A stretch of 64,000 nucleotides of DNA from Parabacteroides sp900760525 (GTDB taxonomy: Bacteria > Bacteroidota > Bacteroidia > Bacteroidales > Tannerellaceae), in assembly GCF_049860805.1 (NCBI RefSeq), contig NZ_CP187555.1:3348001-3412000 (forward strand), read 5' to 3'. Each line of letters starts with the position of its first letter. The stretch's first letter is position 1. The position numbers and the translations under genes are program-made. Shown in pieces: positions 18,109-26,474 of this stretch. The notes below the pieces were generated by a model, which saw only the letters and a program-made list of their open reading frames with translations, was not told the origin of the DNA and searched no databases.

Positions 18109-19110
18109 ATGAACAAATTGTTATACCTCTTATTGATTATCGCCAGTTGGAGTTGCAGCCAGAATCCTGAAACGGAAAAACATCAGAATAAACGCGACCA
18201 GGTCATCGACGTGCGGGACAGAGTGAAAGAATTTTCAACACAGGACGTGCTGATAGGCCGGATATCGAGAAGCTATCTGATTGATGATTATTTAATTGTC
18301 ACCGACTATAATGCACCGGACAAACTTATTCATTTGTTTGACAAAAACACATTCGAACATCTCGCCAGCAGCACGTATCAAGGACAAGGTCCCGGAGAAA
18401 TTACAATTATAGGCCATGTTGAATTCGACGAGGCGAATCGCCGTTTCTTTGTGTCGGATCACGGCAAACTGAAAATATTCGCTTACGACCTGGATAGTGT
18501 TTTAACGAATCCCGACTATCAGCCAAGTGTAAAAACAGATATGAAAAAGAAACAGTTTCCGGACAGATACCTATATCTGAATGACACGCTTTGTATCGCC
18601 CAGATCATAGAACCGATAGGAAATAACAACTACAAGCCATCCGTAGCCAAATGGAACATGTCCACTGGAGAGATAATTCCTATGCCTTATGAATTTCCAG
18701 GGCTAAAAAAAGTCCGTTTCATATATGCCGCTTCTGCCGAACACAAGCTATATGTACAATGCTACACGCAATATGACCTGATGACGATCTGCGATTTCAA
18801 CGGAAAGTTAAAATGCAACATCTATGGCCCCAAATGGGACAGCGAAATAACCCAAACACAACACTACACGCTCGGAGTCGCATTTTGCGGAGATAAAATC
18901 CTGGCCCTTTATTCCGGTGGCGACCACCGTACAGACGCCTATTATCCCACAAAATTCTTAGTCTTCGATTTAAACGGTAATTACCTTAAAACCCTGGAAA
19001 CAGGATATATGATAACCGACTTCTGTTATGACAAAGATAACAACCGGCTTATCATAAATTTTAATGACGAAATACAGTTTGCTTATTTGAATTTAGAAGG
19101 TATAATTTAG
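18109..19110 (+). CDS. TolB-like 6-bladed propeller lipoprotein
   Basis: A 333-residue lipoprotein from ATG 18109 (MNKLLYLLLIIASWSC, lipobox C16); the open frame upstream to 18073 adds no signal. It belongs to the TolB-like propeller group: YLIDDYLIVTDYNAPDKLI, then LFDKNTFEHLASSTYQGQGP and GEIT. It is a clear paralogue of the protein at 27020-28045 inside the NVEALA operon: both share LIH(L/V)FDKNTF, GQGP(G/S)EI and a near-identical C-terminus (YDK-NNRLII-F-DEIQF-YL). This cluster therefore looks like a sister of the NVEALA locus that lacks a visible NVEALA peptide. Function unknown. Confidence 0.82.
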   Translation: MNKLLYLLLIIASWSCSQNPETEKHQNKRDQVIDVRDRVKEFSTQDVLIGRISRSYLIDDYLIVTDYNAPDKLIHLFDKNTFEHLASSTYQGQGPGEITIIGHVEFDEANRRFFVSDHGKLKIFAYDLDSVLTNPDYQPSVKTDMKKKQFPDRYLYLNDTLCIAQIIEPIGNNNYKPSVAKWNMSTGEIIPMPYEFPGLKKVRFIYAASAEHKLYVQCYTQYDLMTICDFNGKLKCNIYGPKWDSEITQTQHYTLGVAFCGDKILALYSGGDHRTDAYYPTKFLVFDLNGNYLKTLETGYMITDFCYDKDNNRLIINFNDEIQFAYLNLEGII

Positions 19111-19130
19111 GCTATATCAGTCCGACAAGC

Positions 19131-19161
19131 TTGGCTATGCAAAGAAACATTACTATCTTTG
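19131..19161 (+). promoter_or_regulatory. Promoter of the first AAA/PD-(D/E)XK gene
   Basis: TTG at 19131-19133 and TATCTTTG at 19154-19161, separated by 20 bp. This is a full match to the Bacteroidetes TTTG/TAnnTTTG promoter. It lies 50 bp before the ATG at 19211. Confidence 0.7.
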
Positions 19162-19210
19162 TTGTATTATGAACTGGATGCACAGTTTAAATAAATAAAA
19201 CAAGATAGGT

Positions 19211-20764
19211 ATGAGCAATAAAATTTATCCGATAGGCATACAGAACTTCGAAAAACTTCGAACCGGCGGTTATTTCTATATCGATAAAACCGAACTTATC
19301 TACCGGATTATCAAAACCGGCAGCTACTATTTCCTGAGCCGTCCCCGCCGCTTCGGGAAAAGCCTGCTCATATCCACGATCGAAGCCTATTTCCAAGGCA
19401 AGAAAGAACTGTTCGAAGGGCTTGCCATGGAAAAGCTGGAAAAAGACTGGATCGAGCATCCGATCCTGCATTTAGACCTGAATGCTAAAAAATTTGATAC
19501 AGAAGACGACCTACTCCGTCTGATAGACCGCCAGTTTCTCATCTATGAACAAGAATACGGTTCTGTCCAATCAGACGAAACAATAGACGACCGTTTTGTC
19601 ACACTTATCCGCAAAGCCTATGAAAAGACAGGTCGTAAAGTGGTGATCCTGATAGACGAATATGATAAACCTTTACTGCAAACCATAGAGAATACGACTT
19701 TACAAAAAGAGTATCGTGAAACCTTAAAAGCATTCTATGGAGTAATGAAATCGATGGACGGCTATATCCAGTTCGCCATGCTGACAGGAGTGACAAAATT
19801 CGGAAAAATCAGCGTATTCAGCGACCTGAACAACTTAGACGACATTTCCATGCGTGAACCCTATGTCAATATCTGTGGTATTTCCGAACAAGAGATACAC
19901 GACAACCTGGAAGAAGAACTTCATGAGTTGGCAGATATACAGGCCATGACATATGAGGAAACCTGCGCTAAACTCAAAGAGCATTACGACGGTTATCATT
20001 TCGTAGAAAATACCATTGGCATATATAACCCGTTCAGCCTGCTCAACACATTTAAATATAATAAGTTCAGCAACTATTGGTTCGAAACAGGCACACCGAC
20101 TTATTTGGTTGAACTGTTGAAACGAAGCCATTACGATCTGGAACGCATGGCAAACGAAGAAACCAGCTCGGATGTACTGAACAGCATTTATGCAGACTCG
20201 TCGAGCCCTATCCCGGTAATCTATCAAAGCGGGTATCTGACCATTAAAAGTTATGATGAAGAATTCGGCATTTACCAGTTAGGTTTCCCAAATCGTGAAG
20301 TAGAAGAAGGCTTTGTACGGTACCTGATGCCTTTCTATACGAGTATAAACAAAGTAGAATCTCCCTTCGAAATACAGAAATTCGTCAGTGAAATCCGTAA
20401 AGGCCAACCCGATGCGTTCCTCCGACGCCTGCAAAGTTTCTTTGCAGACACCCCATACGAACTGGTCCGCCAATTGGAATTGCATTACCAGAATGTCCTC
20501 TTCATCGTTTTCAAACTGGTCGGCTTTTATACGCAAGTCGAATACCACACAAGCAGGGGACGTGTCGATTTGGTATTGAAAACGAATGACTACATCTATG
20601 TGATGGAATTCAAATTGGAAGGTACTGCCCAGGAAGCGCTTAAGCAAATTAACGAAAAGCAGTATGCACTTCCATTCGCTTCCGACCCAAGAAAATTATT
20701 CAAGATCGGAATAAATTTCAGTAACCGGTTGCGGAATATTGAAGAGTGGATTATTGAAGAATGA
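19211..20764 (+). CDS. AAA-ATPase-like / PD-(D/E)XK nuclease-superfamily protein, copy 1
   Basis: A 517-residue protein of the AAA-ATPase_like plus PD-(D/E)XK (DUF1703-type) family, which is greatly expanded in Bacteroidetes. The N-terminal P-loop is RPRRFGKS (44-51) and Walker B is ILIDEYDKP (146-154). The C-terminal nuclease-like core shows GRVDLVL (D453) and YVMEFKLEG (E466, K468), a complete D-E-x-K set. No cellular role is proven; defence, mobile-element or signalling roles have been suggested. It has its own promoter and is followed 16 bp later by a near-identical copy. The first about 88 residues and the last about 270 match copy 2 almost exactly, while the middle differs strongly. Confidence 0.9.
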   Translation: MSNKIYPIGIQNFEKLRTGGYFYIDKTELIYRIIKTGSYYFLSRPRRFGKSLLISTIEAYFQGKKELFEGLAMEKLEKDWIEHPILHLDLNAKKFDTEDDLLRLIDRQFLIYEQEYGSVQSDETIDDRFVTLIRKAYEKTGRKVVILIDEYDKPLLQTIENTTLQKEYRETLKAFYGVMKSMDGYIQFAMLTGVTKFGKISVFSDLNNLDDISMREPYVNICGISEQEIHDNLEEELHELADIQAMTYEETCAKLKEHYDGYHFVENTIGIYNPFSLLNTFKYNKFSNYWFETGTPTYLVELLKRSHYDLERMANEETSSDVLNSIYADSSSPIPVIYQSGYLTIKSYDEEFGIYQLGFPNREVEEGFVRYLMPFYTSINKVESPFEIQKFVSEIRKGQPDAFLRRLQSFFADTPYELVRQLELHYQNVLFIVFKLVGFYTQVEYHTSRGRVDLVLKTNDYIYVMEFKLEGTAQEALKQINEKQYALPFASDPRKLFKIGINFSNRLRNIEEWIIEE

Positions 20765-20780
20765 ATAAAAAAAGAACACT

Positions 20781-22334
20781 ATGAGCAATAAAATTTATCC
20801 GATAGGCATACAGAACTTCGAAAAACTTCGAACCGGCGGTTATTTCTATATCGATAAAACCGAACTTATCTACCGGATTATCAAAACCGGCAGCTACTAT
20901 TTCCTGAGCCGTCCCCGCCGCTTCGGGAAAAGCCTGCTCATATCCACGATCGAAGCCTATTTCCAAGGCAAGAAAGAACTGTTCGAAGGGCTTGCCATGG
21001 AAAAACTGGAAAAAGACTGGATCGAGCATCCGATCTTGCACATGGACCTGAATATCGAGAAATACGATTGCCAGGAAAGTCTCGATAATATGCTTGAAAA
21101 AACATTGGCCGGTTGGGAAAGCCTGTATGGAGCCAATCCATCCGAACGTTCTTTTTCCCTCCGTTTCGCTGGAGTCATCGAACGAGCCTACAAACAGACA
21201 GGCCAACGCGTCGTAGTCCTTGTGGACGAATACGACAAGCCGATGTTACAGGCTATCGGCAATGAAGAGCTCCAACAATCATTCCGTAACACCCTGAAAC
21301 CTTTCTACGGAGTTTTGAAAACGATGGACGGCAATATCAAATTCGGTATGCTAACCGGCGTAACCAAATTCGGAAAAGTAAGCGTATTCAGCGACTTGAA
21401 CAATTTAGACGATATTTCCATGCGCGAGCCATACGTCAATCTTTGCGGGGTTTCCGAACAGGAGATGCACGACAATCTGGAAGAAGAACTCCATGAATTA
21501 GCAGAACTCCAAAACATGACATACGAGGATGTTTGTATCAAACTCAAAGAGTATTACGACGGTTATCATTTCGTAGAAAATACCATCGGCATATATAACC
21601 CGTTCAGCCTGCTCAACACATTTAAATATAATAAGTTCAGCAACTATTGGTTCGAAACAGGCACACCGACTTATCTGGTTGAACTGTTGAAGCGAAGCCA
21701 TTACGATCTGGAACGCATGGCAAACGAAGAGACCAGTTCGGATGTACTGAACAGCATTTATGCAGACTCGTCGAACCCTATCCCGGTAATCTATCAAAGC
21801 GGGTATCTGACCATTAAAAGTTATGATGAAAGATTCGGTATTTACCAGTTAGGATTCCCTAATCGCGAAGTAGAAGAAGGGTTTGTACGATACCTGATGC
21901 CTTTCTATACGAATGTCAATAAGGTTGAGTCTCCTTTTGAGATCCAAAAATTTGTTCGTGAAATAGAATCAGGCCAACCCGATGCGTTCCTCCGCCGCCT
22001 GCAAAGTTTCTTTGCAGACACCCCATACGAACTGGCCCGCCAATTGGAATTGCATTACCAGAATGTCCTCTTCATCGTTTTCAAACTGGTCGGTTTTTAT
22101 GCGCAAGTCGAATACCACACAAGCAGGGGACGTGTCGATTTGGTATTGAAAACAAATGACTACATCTATGTGATGGAATTCAAATTGGAAGGTACTGCCC
22201 AGGAAGCGCTTAAGCAAATTAACGAAAAGCAGTATGCACTTCCATTCGCTTCCGACCCAAGAAAACTATTCAAGATCGGAATAAATTTCAGTAACCGGTT
22301 GCGGAATATTGAAGAGTGGATTATTGAAGAATGA
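20781..22334 (+). CDS. AAA-ATPase-like / PD-(D/E)XK nuclease-superfamily protein, copy 2
   Basis: A 517-residue tandem paralogue of the preceding gene, offset by 1570 bp. The P-loop RPRRFGKS, Walker B VVLVDEYDKP and the C-terminal GRVDLVL/MEFKLEG motif are all intact. Residues about 89-190 are rewritten relative to copy 1 (for example NIEKYDCQESLDNMLEKTLA against NAKKFDTEDDLLRLIDRQFL). The flanks are nearly identical even at DNA level. This pattern suggests duplication with gene conversion at both ends, or replacement of a central specificity segment. No separate promoter is visible in the 16-bp gap, so it is probably co-transcribed. Confidence 0.9.
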   Translation: MSNKIYPIGIQNFEKLRTGGYFYIDKTELIYRIIKTGSYYFLSRPRRFGKSLLISTIEAYFQGKKELFEGLAMEKLEKDWIEHPILHMDLNIEKYDCQESLDNMLEKTLAGWESLYGANPSERSFSLRFAGVIERAYKQTGQRVVVLVDEYDKPMLQAIGNEELQQSFRNTLKPFYGVLKTMDGNIKFGMLTGVTKFGKVSVFSDLNNLDDISMREPYVNLCGVSEQEMHDNLEEELHELAELQNMTYEDVCIKLKEYYDGYHFVENTIGIYNPFSLLNTFKYNKFSNYWFETGTPTYLVELLKRSHYDLERMANEETSSDVLNSIYADSSNPIPVIYQSGYLTIKSYDERFGIYQLGFPNREVEEGFVRYLMPFYTNVNKVESPFEIQKFVREIESGQPDAFLRRLQSFFADTPYELARQLELHYQNVLFIVFKLVGFYAQVEYHTSRGRVDLVLKTNDYIYVMEFKLEGTAQEALKQINEKQYALPFASDPRKLFKIGINFSNRLRNIEEWIIEE

Positions 22335-23063
22335 TACAATAACCCCCTTTTTGTCATTTTTCTATTTCACTTAAAATATTGCTTCACTTTGATCTGACAT
22401 TTTGTGAAATTAAACTGTTTCACGGTGACAGCAAATGCGATGTGGTCGGCAGCTCATCCACATTACGGCTCTGTTTTGTCATCCTGAACAGCAAAACAAC
22501 GACAATATGAGAAACCTTAACTTCCGGAGAATCGAATATTCGTAGACAAAGTTGATCCGCGCCCGTTAACTCCAAAAGCTTTTTCCCGCTTTTTCTCCGT
22601 GAGCTGCGCAGAACTTTTCCGAGACGACCGTCTTCGTTGCCGTGAGTTGCCGAGTCCATAGATAGTGACGACCGTCTTCATGGCGATGAAGTCCATTGTC
22701 ATGGCGATAAAGACGGTCGTCGCGGAGAAAAAGCGGCAAATCAATGAAAAAAGCACAGTTTTACCTATTGAAGAGGAATACTTGCCTTTTACACTTCCAA
22801 ATGCAAAAAAACATTTTATTTACAATAAGGTATAGAAGCCGCCTCCTTATTGCCATTCCATTCCTTATTGTATAGATTATCAAAACACCCATTGGTCCAA
22901 ATAGAAACTCTACCGCATCTATTTTAATTTTCTACCCTATATTTTTCAAATTACCCGCAAGGGTAATATTTTTTAAGAAACACAGGATCTAATAAAGAGC
23001 TGAAATACAGACGAATGTCAAATACAACTATTTAGCAGGGGGATATTGTATGGTTTAACATAT
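22335..23063. other. 730-bp non-coding gap with compound hairpin
   Basis: No gene called. It lies between the AAA/PD-(D/E)XK pair and the convergent regulator gene. It holds the 151-bp compound hairpin at 22586-22736. Further right, a 10-bp perfect inverted repeat TACAATAAGG/CCTTATTGTA (22821-22830, 22863-22872) lies in AT-rich DNA. A small GCAA-loop hairpin (ATTACCC/GGGTAAT, about 22950-22967) followed by T-rich sequence could terminate transcription. A 79-codon minus-strand frame (22517-22756) crosses the hairpin and is probably not a gene. Confidence 0.65.
22586..22736. repeat. 151-bp compound inverted repeat
   Basis: The outer arms CCGCTTTTTCTCCG (22586-22599) and CGGAGAAAAAGCGG (22723-22736) are perfect 14-bp reverse complements. 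Inside, GACGACCGTCTTC occurs twice in direct orientation (22623-22635, 22667-22679) and once inverted as AAGACGGTCGTC (22710-22721). CATGGCGAT(G/A)AAG also repeats. The whole could fold into alternative hairpins on RNA or single-stranded DNA. Confidence 0.75.
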
Positions 23064-24176
23064 TTAAAGAACATCAGATTCACATTCTGTCAGCCCTATG
23101 TTGCTCTCCCGGACAGTTCCAATATTCAGGCGATAAGATAAACCGGAAGCATTTTCGATAGACAACTCCGGAAAATTTATCAAATCTTCTCGCAGGCGCT
23201 TTATGGTTTGCGTCATAGATTTCCTTATCGCTCGATTGAACTTCTTATTTTCTTCTGTCGATTCATCTTCGCTCAAAGGCCGCCCTAACACATCATTACA
23301 AAAAACAGGGTAACTGACAGTATGATCCGGTGCTTCTAAAAAGCAGATAAAAGCGAGTAAACGGTTTTTTGTCAAGTAAACTTCATGATCCCGATCTTTT
23401 AATCCTCCCGTTTTCCTATTGAAAAAAACACCCGGCGCTATCTCTATCCACTCCGAAGCATCCGAAGAGAGTGCTGCCGGTATTGGTGTAACAGGAGTAA
23501 CAACAACATTATTATACTCCACCTTTTTGCGCCGTTGCCATATATACATTATAATAACAAGAATGCACCACAACAAAATCAGCCCCCAAATCAGAGGCAT
23601 CCGGCTAAATAAATAGGAATGGGAAAACAGGACATACGCTTGTAGTTTTATTTGCCTTTGATCATTTTCTACGCCAAAGACAATGGGTTCTAAAGCGATC
23701 CCTACCTGAGATAACGGTTTATTCGAACAACTGACAAGGCTGTCACCCTGTGAAAAAGAAACAGATGTTTGAGCGATTATGCCTTCACTTTTTAATTGTT
23801 CTTGAAAAAGACTGTCGAGGGTAAAGGCACGATTGGGATTTTTCAATGCAATGAACAATTGAAAACTCCATTCTCTTTTATCGATCAAAGCAAGACTATC
23901 CGCCTGCTCACTTTTTTTATAAACAACTTTTCCCTTTTCGGTTTCGATAACAGTAGAATCAGAAGAAATGCCGGTATCAGATCTTGGGAAAGAGATAAAC
24001 TCCGGTTGCATCAATTCCTTTTCCTTATCGACTGCATGACTAAAAAGATAAGTTGCTTTAAGAATCTGCTCATTTTTAATTTGAGAAAAGTAACAGCAAG
24101 ATAAAAACACAACCAATATCATTAAAATCAATATCCCTCCAAAGACTATAATCAATCTGCGTTTTTCCATTTTCAT
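23064..24176 (-). CDS. Membrane-tethered transcriptional regulator with OmpR-type winged helix
   Basis: A 370-residue protein from ATG 24176 (ATG 24170 also possible; the open frame to 24251 has no signal and runs through the promoter). TM1 is about 8-29, a periplasmic sensor about 30-190 follows, and TM2 is about 192-213. A cytoplasmic C-terminal domain (about 245-352) matches the OmpR/PhoB winged-helix pattern: LTKNRLLAFICFLEAPDHTV, then NDVLGRPLSED, IKRLREDL and SGLSYRL, corresponding to the recognition helix and the wing (GxGYRL) of Trans_reg_C. There is no kinase or receiver domain, so it is a one-component, ToxR-like regulator with the DNA-binding domain at the opposite end. It is transcribed divergently from the NVEALA operon across a 138-bp gap carrying palindromes, so it probably controls that operon. 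Confidence 0.78.
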   Translation of the reverse strand: MKMEKRRLIIVFGGILILMILVVFLSCCYFSQIKNEQILKATYLFSHAVDKEKELMQPEFISFPRSDTGISSDSTVIETEKGKVVYKKSEQADSLALIDKREWSFQLFIALKNPNRAFTLDSLFQEQLKSEGIIAQTSVSFSQGDSLVSCSNKPLSQVGIALEPIVFGVENDQRQIKLQAYVLFSHSYLFSRMPLIWGLILLWCILVIIMYIWQRRKKVEYNNVVVTPVTPIPAALSSDASEWIEIAPGVFFNRKTGGLKDRDHEVYLTKNRLLAFICFLEAPDHTVSYPVFCNDVLGRPLSEDESTEENKKFNRAIRKSMTQTIKRLREDLINFPELSIENASGLSYRLNIGTVRESNIGLTECESDVL

Positions 24177-24189
24177 CTCATTTGTGAGA

Positions 24190-24220
24190 CAAAAGTAACA
24201 AAACGAACAAGCAGAATCAA
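24190..24220 (-). promoter_or_regulatory. Promoter of the membrane-bound regulator
   Basis: On the minus strand, TTG (24220-24218) and TACTTTTG (24197-24190) are separated by 20 bp, a full Bacteroidetes promoter match. It lies immediately before the ATG at 24176. The -33 element touches the left arm of the 24219-24257 inverted repeat, which suggests autoregulation. Confidence 0.65.
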
Positions 24221-24260
24221 CACTTTGGCAACATTTCACTGGAAACACCAAAGTGTTTCC
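24219..24260. promoter_or_regulatory. Nested palindromic operator between divergent promoters
   Basis: Two overlapping perfect inverted repeats: AACACTTTGG (24219-24228) with CCAAAGTGTT (24248-24257), and GGAAACAC (24241-24248) with GTGTTTCC (24253-24260) around CAAA. They lie between the -33 boxes of the regulator promoter (24218-24220) and the NVEALA promoter (24269-24271), where a dimeric winged-helix regulator would be expected to bind. The binding protein is inferred. Confidence 0.65.
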
Positions 24261-24268
24261 ACATTTAG

Positions 24269-24299
24269 TTGAAAATCTTAAACCATAAGATTACTTTTA
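24269..24299 (+). promoter_or_regulatory. Promoter of the NVEALA operon
   Basis: TTG at 24269-24271 and TACTTTTA at 24292-24299, separated by 20 bp; the -7 box differs from TAnnTTTG only in the last base. It lies 16 bp before the first NVEALA ATG, so the leader is very short. Confidence 0.6.
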
Positions 24300-24314
24300 C
24301 ACCAAAAAAAGAAC

Positions 24315-24545
24315 ATGAAAAAGAAAACACTATTAAAATTGATTTTTACAGCAAGTTGTTTTGTGGCTGTGTGCAGTCTGTCTTACAATAATGAAACAAG
24401 CACATTGGGTTGCCTGGCATCTCAGAATATTGAAGCATTGGCCCAAGGCGAAAATGATGAAGGAGCCTATTGCTTTGGTTGCGGTTCGGTTGATTGCCGA
24501 GGCTACAAAGTAGAAGTCAAAATATCAGGTTTAAGTTTAGAATAA
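24315..24545 (+). CDS. NVEALA-family precursor peptide 1
   Basis: A 76-residue peptide. A hydrophobic N-terminal segment (about 6-22) is followed by a polar stretch and the motif NIEALAQGE at 38-46, a variant of the NVEALA motif of this Bacteroidetes family. The C-terminal part has three clustered cysteines (C53, C56, C61) in AYCFGCGSVDCRGY. By analogy the N-terminal part directs export and the C-terminal 30 residues are the mature peptide. The ALA in the motif fits a signal-peptidase-I-type A-x-A site, and the acidic stretch also recalls double-glycine leaders; neither is proven. It is first in the operon, downstream of a promoter and palindromes, and ends 2 bp before the next lipoprotein frame. 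Function unknown. Confidence 0.85.
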   Translation: MKKKTLLKLIFTASCFVAVCSLSYNNETSTLGCLASQNIEALAQGENDEGAYCFGCGSVDCRGYKVEVKISGLSLE

Positions 24546-24547
24546 TT

Positions 24548-25603
24548 TTGAAACGTTTTGCATACATATTATTAATAGGTATCAGTGCGATAATCTCCTG
24601 TACCGATTCCCCCGGTACTTACTACCCCCGATATTCGACTTTTCCCAATGAAAAGGCAATAAGTGCGCGGGTTATCGAACTGGATACTGTTTTTTTCCGC
24701 TACCCATTCCGGGTAGCGGTCAAAGACAGTATGGCTATTGTAATGGATTTGCACAACGCCGATTACTATTTTCATGCCTTTACCTACCCTAATTGGAAAC
24801 ATATCGTTTCTTTTGGCAAACGGGGGGAAGGACCGGAAGAAATGCTTTCTGCTGAAACATTCCAGTTTGATTCGCCCGATGCAATCTATGCTCTCGACGC
24901 AAATAAAATGCAAATATCGCGTTGGGCTGTCTCTGCTGAAAATCGTTTGGCAACAAGACAAGAAGTGATACAATTAGATAAAAGTTTAGTACGTTCGTTA
25001 GACTTTTATGCTACAGATTCCTGTTTCCTCATCCCCGACTATTTAGGCGAGCACCGTTATTGGCAAGTCGACTACAGTGGTAAACCTATCAAAAGCATAG
25101 GTAAAATCCCATCTGAAAAAGATTTTGCACAAGAAAACCATCCGGCACTGGCCCAGGCATGGCGTAGCTTTATTGATTATAACCCGCACAATGGCATATT
25201 GGCTATGGTCACCCAATTAGGGGAATCCATTGAAATCTATAACACCCAAGAAAATACCCATACCGTATTATACGGTCCGAACGGCGAGCCCCAATTTAAG
25301 AGTGTAAAAGGTGAGGGCTTCCCGACCGGAATAATGGGATTCAGTGATATTGTCATTACGGACAAACATATCTACAGCGTATTCCAAGGAGTCCGGTTTA
25401 AAGACAAATTAGCCTCTTACCAACGAGGTGAAAAGCCGGAAGACGGAGGCCGTTACATTTATGTATTCGACCTGAAAGGAAATCCCATACAAAAATACAC
25501 ATTAGACAAACCCATATACGGAATCGATGTAAACGAAAAAACAAAGACGATCATCGCCACATGTGTAGAAAGTGATGAACCGATCATGGAATTTAAAATA
25601 TAA
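24548..25603 (+). CDS. 6-bladed beta-propeller lipoprotein, probable TTG start
   Basis: A 351-residue lipoprotein if translation starts at TTG 24548, giving MKRFAYILLIGISAIISC with a good lipobox (C18). The only upstream ATG (24494) lies inside the NVEALA gene and would add a charged, signal-less extension (MPRLQSRSQNIRFKF). The mature protein is a DUF5128-type propeller: DYYFHAFTYPNWKHIVSFGK followed by RGEGPEEMLSAE, and later YIYVFDLKGNPIQKYTLD. It follows NVEALA peptide 1 by 2 bp and precedes the thioredoxin-like/DUF1573 gene by 7 bp, so all three are probably made together. It could bind or present the peptide at the cell surface; this is inferred. Confidence 0.83.
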   Translation: MKRFAYILLIGISAIISCTDSPGTYYPRYSTFPNEKAISARVIELDTVFFRYPFRVAVKDSMAIVMDLHNADYYFHAFTYPNWKHIVSFGKRGEGPEEMLSAETFQFDSPDAIYALDANKMQISRWAVSAENRLATRQEVIQLDKSLVRSLDFYATDSCFLIPDYLGEHRYWQVDYSGKPIKSIGKIPSEKDFAQENHPALAQAWRSFIDYNPHNGILAMVTQLGESIEIYNTQENTHTVLYGPNGEPQFKSVKGEGFPTGIMGFSDIVITDKHIYSVFQGVRFKDKLASYQRGEKPEDGGRYIYVFDLKGNPIQKYTLDKPIYGIDVNEKTKTIIATCVESDEPIMEFKI

Positions 25604-25610
25604 CGATTAA

Positions 25611-26474
25611 ATGAAAAAACAACTCTACATATTACTACTTCTTTTTTTGTTAACCGCTTGTAAAGAGAATAACAAAGAAAAGTTCGCCCTGTTGGTTCAG
25701 GAATGGCAAGGGAAAGAGATCGTGTTTCCACAGAATATGGCGTTCACCCGTTTCGTCACCGAGCCGGTGGACTATCGGATACCCGATGCGGAATATAAAG
25801 TGCTGATTTATGTTGATTCAACCGGTTGCACCAGCTGCAAACTGCAATTGCCGAAATGGAAAGAGTTGATCGCTCATGTCGATTCGGCAACAAATGGTAA
25901 TATCCCGTTCATCTTTGTCTTCCAGTCGAAAGACGACCGTGAGTTGCAGTACATCCTAAAACGCGACAACTTTGCCCGTCCGGTCTGTATCGACCGGGAC
26001 AGCAGGTTGGACAAGTTGAACAAGTTTCCGCAGGATATTACCTTTCAGACTTTCTTGCTTGACAAGGACAACAAGGTGAAAATAATCGGCAACCCGGTAC
26101 ATAACTTGGCAGTTAGGGATTTGTATCTGAAACAGATAACCGGCATGCAATATCAAGAAGCATTGCCCAAGACAACACTCGAAGCGGACAAAGCGGAATA
26201 TGACTTAGGAACGGTTAAAGAGGGAACAACCCAAAAGCAGACGGTCACCGTCCGAAATACCGGAACAAGCGCCTTCAAGTTGAAAGGTTTTACCACCTCT
26301 TGCGATTGCACCGAAGCAACCTGCGACTGGAAAGAACTGCAACCGGGAGAGAGCGGAATAGTCACGGTCAGCTACGAAGCGGAACAGCCGGGAGATTTTT
26401 ACCGAACGGTGGAGATATATGGAAATATTCCGAACAACTCACTGATGATGAGTTTTATCGGGACAGTCGAATAA
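25611..26474 (+). CDS. Thioredoxin-like and DUF1573 domain lipoprotein
   Basis: A 287-residue lipoprotein (LFLLTAC, C17). The N-terminal half looks thioredoxin-like: YKVLIYVDSTGCTSCKLQLP has a CxxC (C73, C76), followed by FIFVFQSKDDRELQYILKRD. The C-terminal half is a DUF1573 Ig-like domain (about 195-285: YDLGTVKEGTTQKQTVTVRN and later GFTTSCDCTEATCDW). The CxxC could oxidise or reduce cysteines of the neighbouring NVEALA peptides in the periplasm, but this is inferred from position only. It ends the first half of the operon; a 231-bp gap follows before the second NVEALA gene. Confidence 0.85.
   Translation: MKKQLYILLLLFLLTACKENNKEKFALLVQEWQGKEIVFPQNMAFTRFVTEPVDYRIPDAEYKVLIYVDSTGCTSCKLQLPKWKELIAHVDSATNGNIPFIFVFQSKDDRELQYILKRDNFARPVCIDRDSRLDKLNKFPQDITFQTFLLDKDNKVKIIGNPVHNLAVRDLYLKQITGMQYQEALPKTTLEADKAEYDLGTVKEGTTQKQTVTVRNTGTSAFKLKGFTTSCDCTEATCDWKELQPGESGIVTVSYEAEQPGDFYRTVEIYGNIPNNSLMMSFIGTVE

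Noticed and set aside
22517..22756. 79-residue minus-strand protein
   Set aside because: The frame runs through the compound hairpin, is basic and low in complexity, and lacks any family signature.
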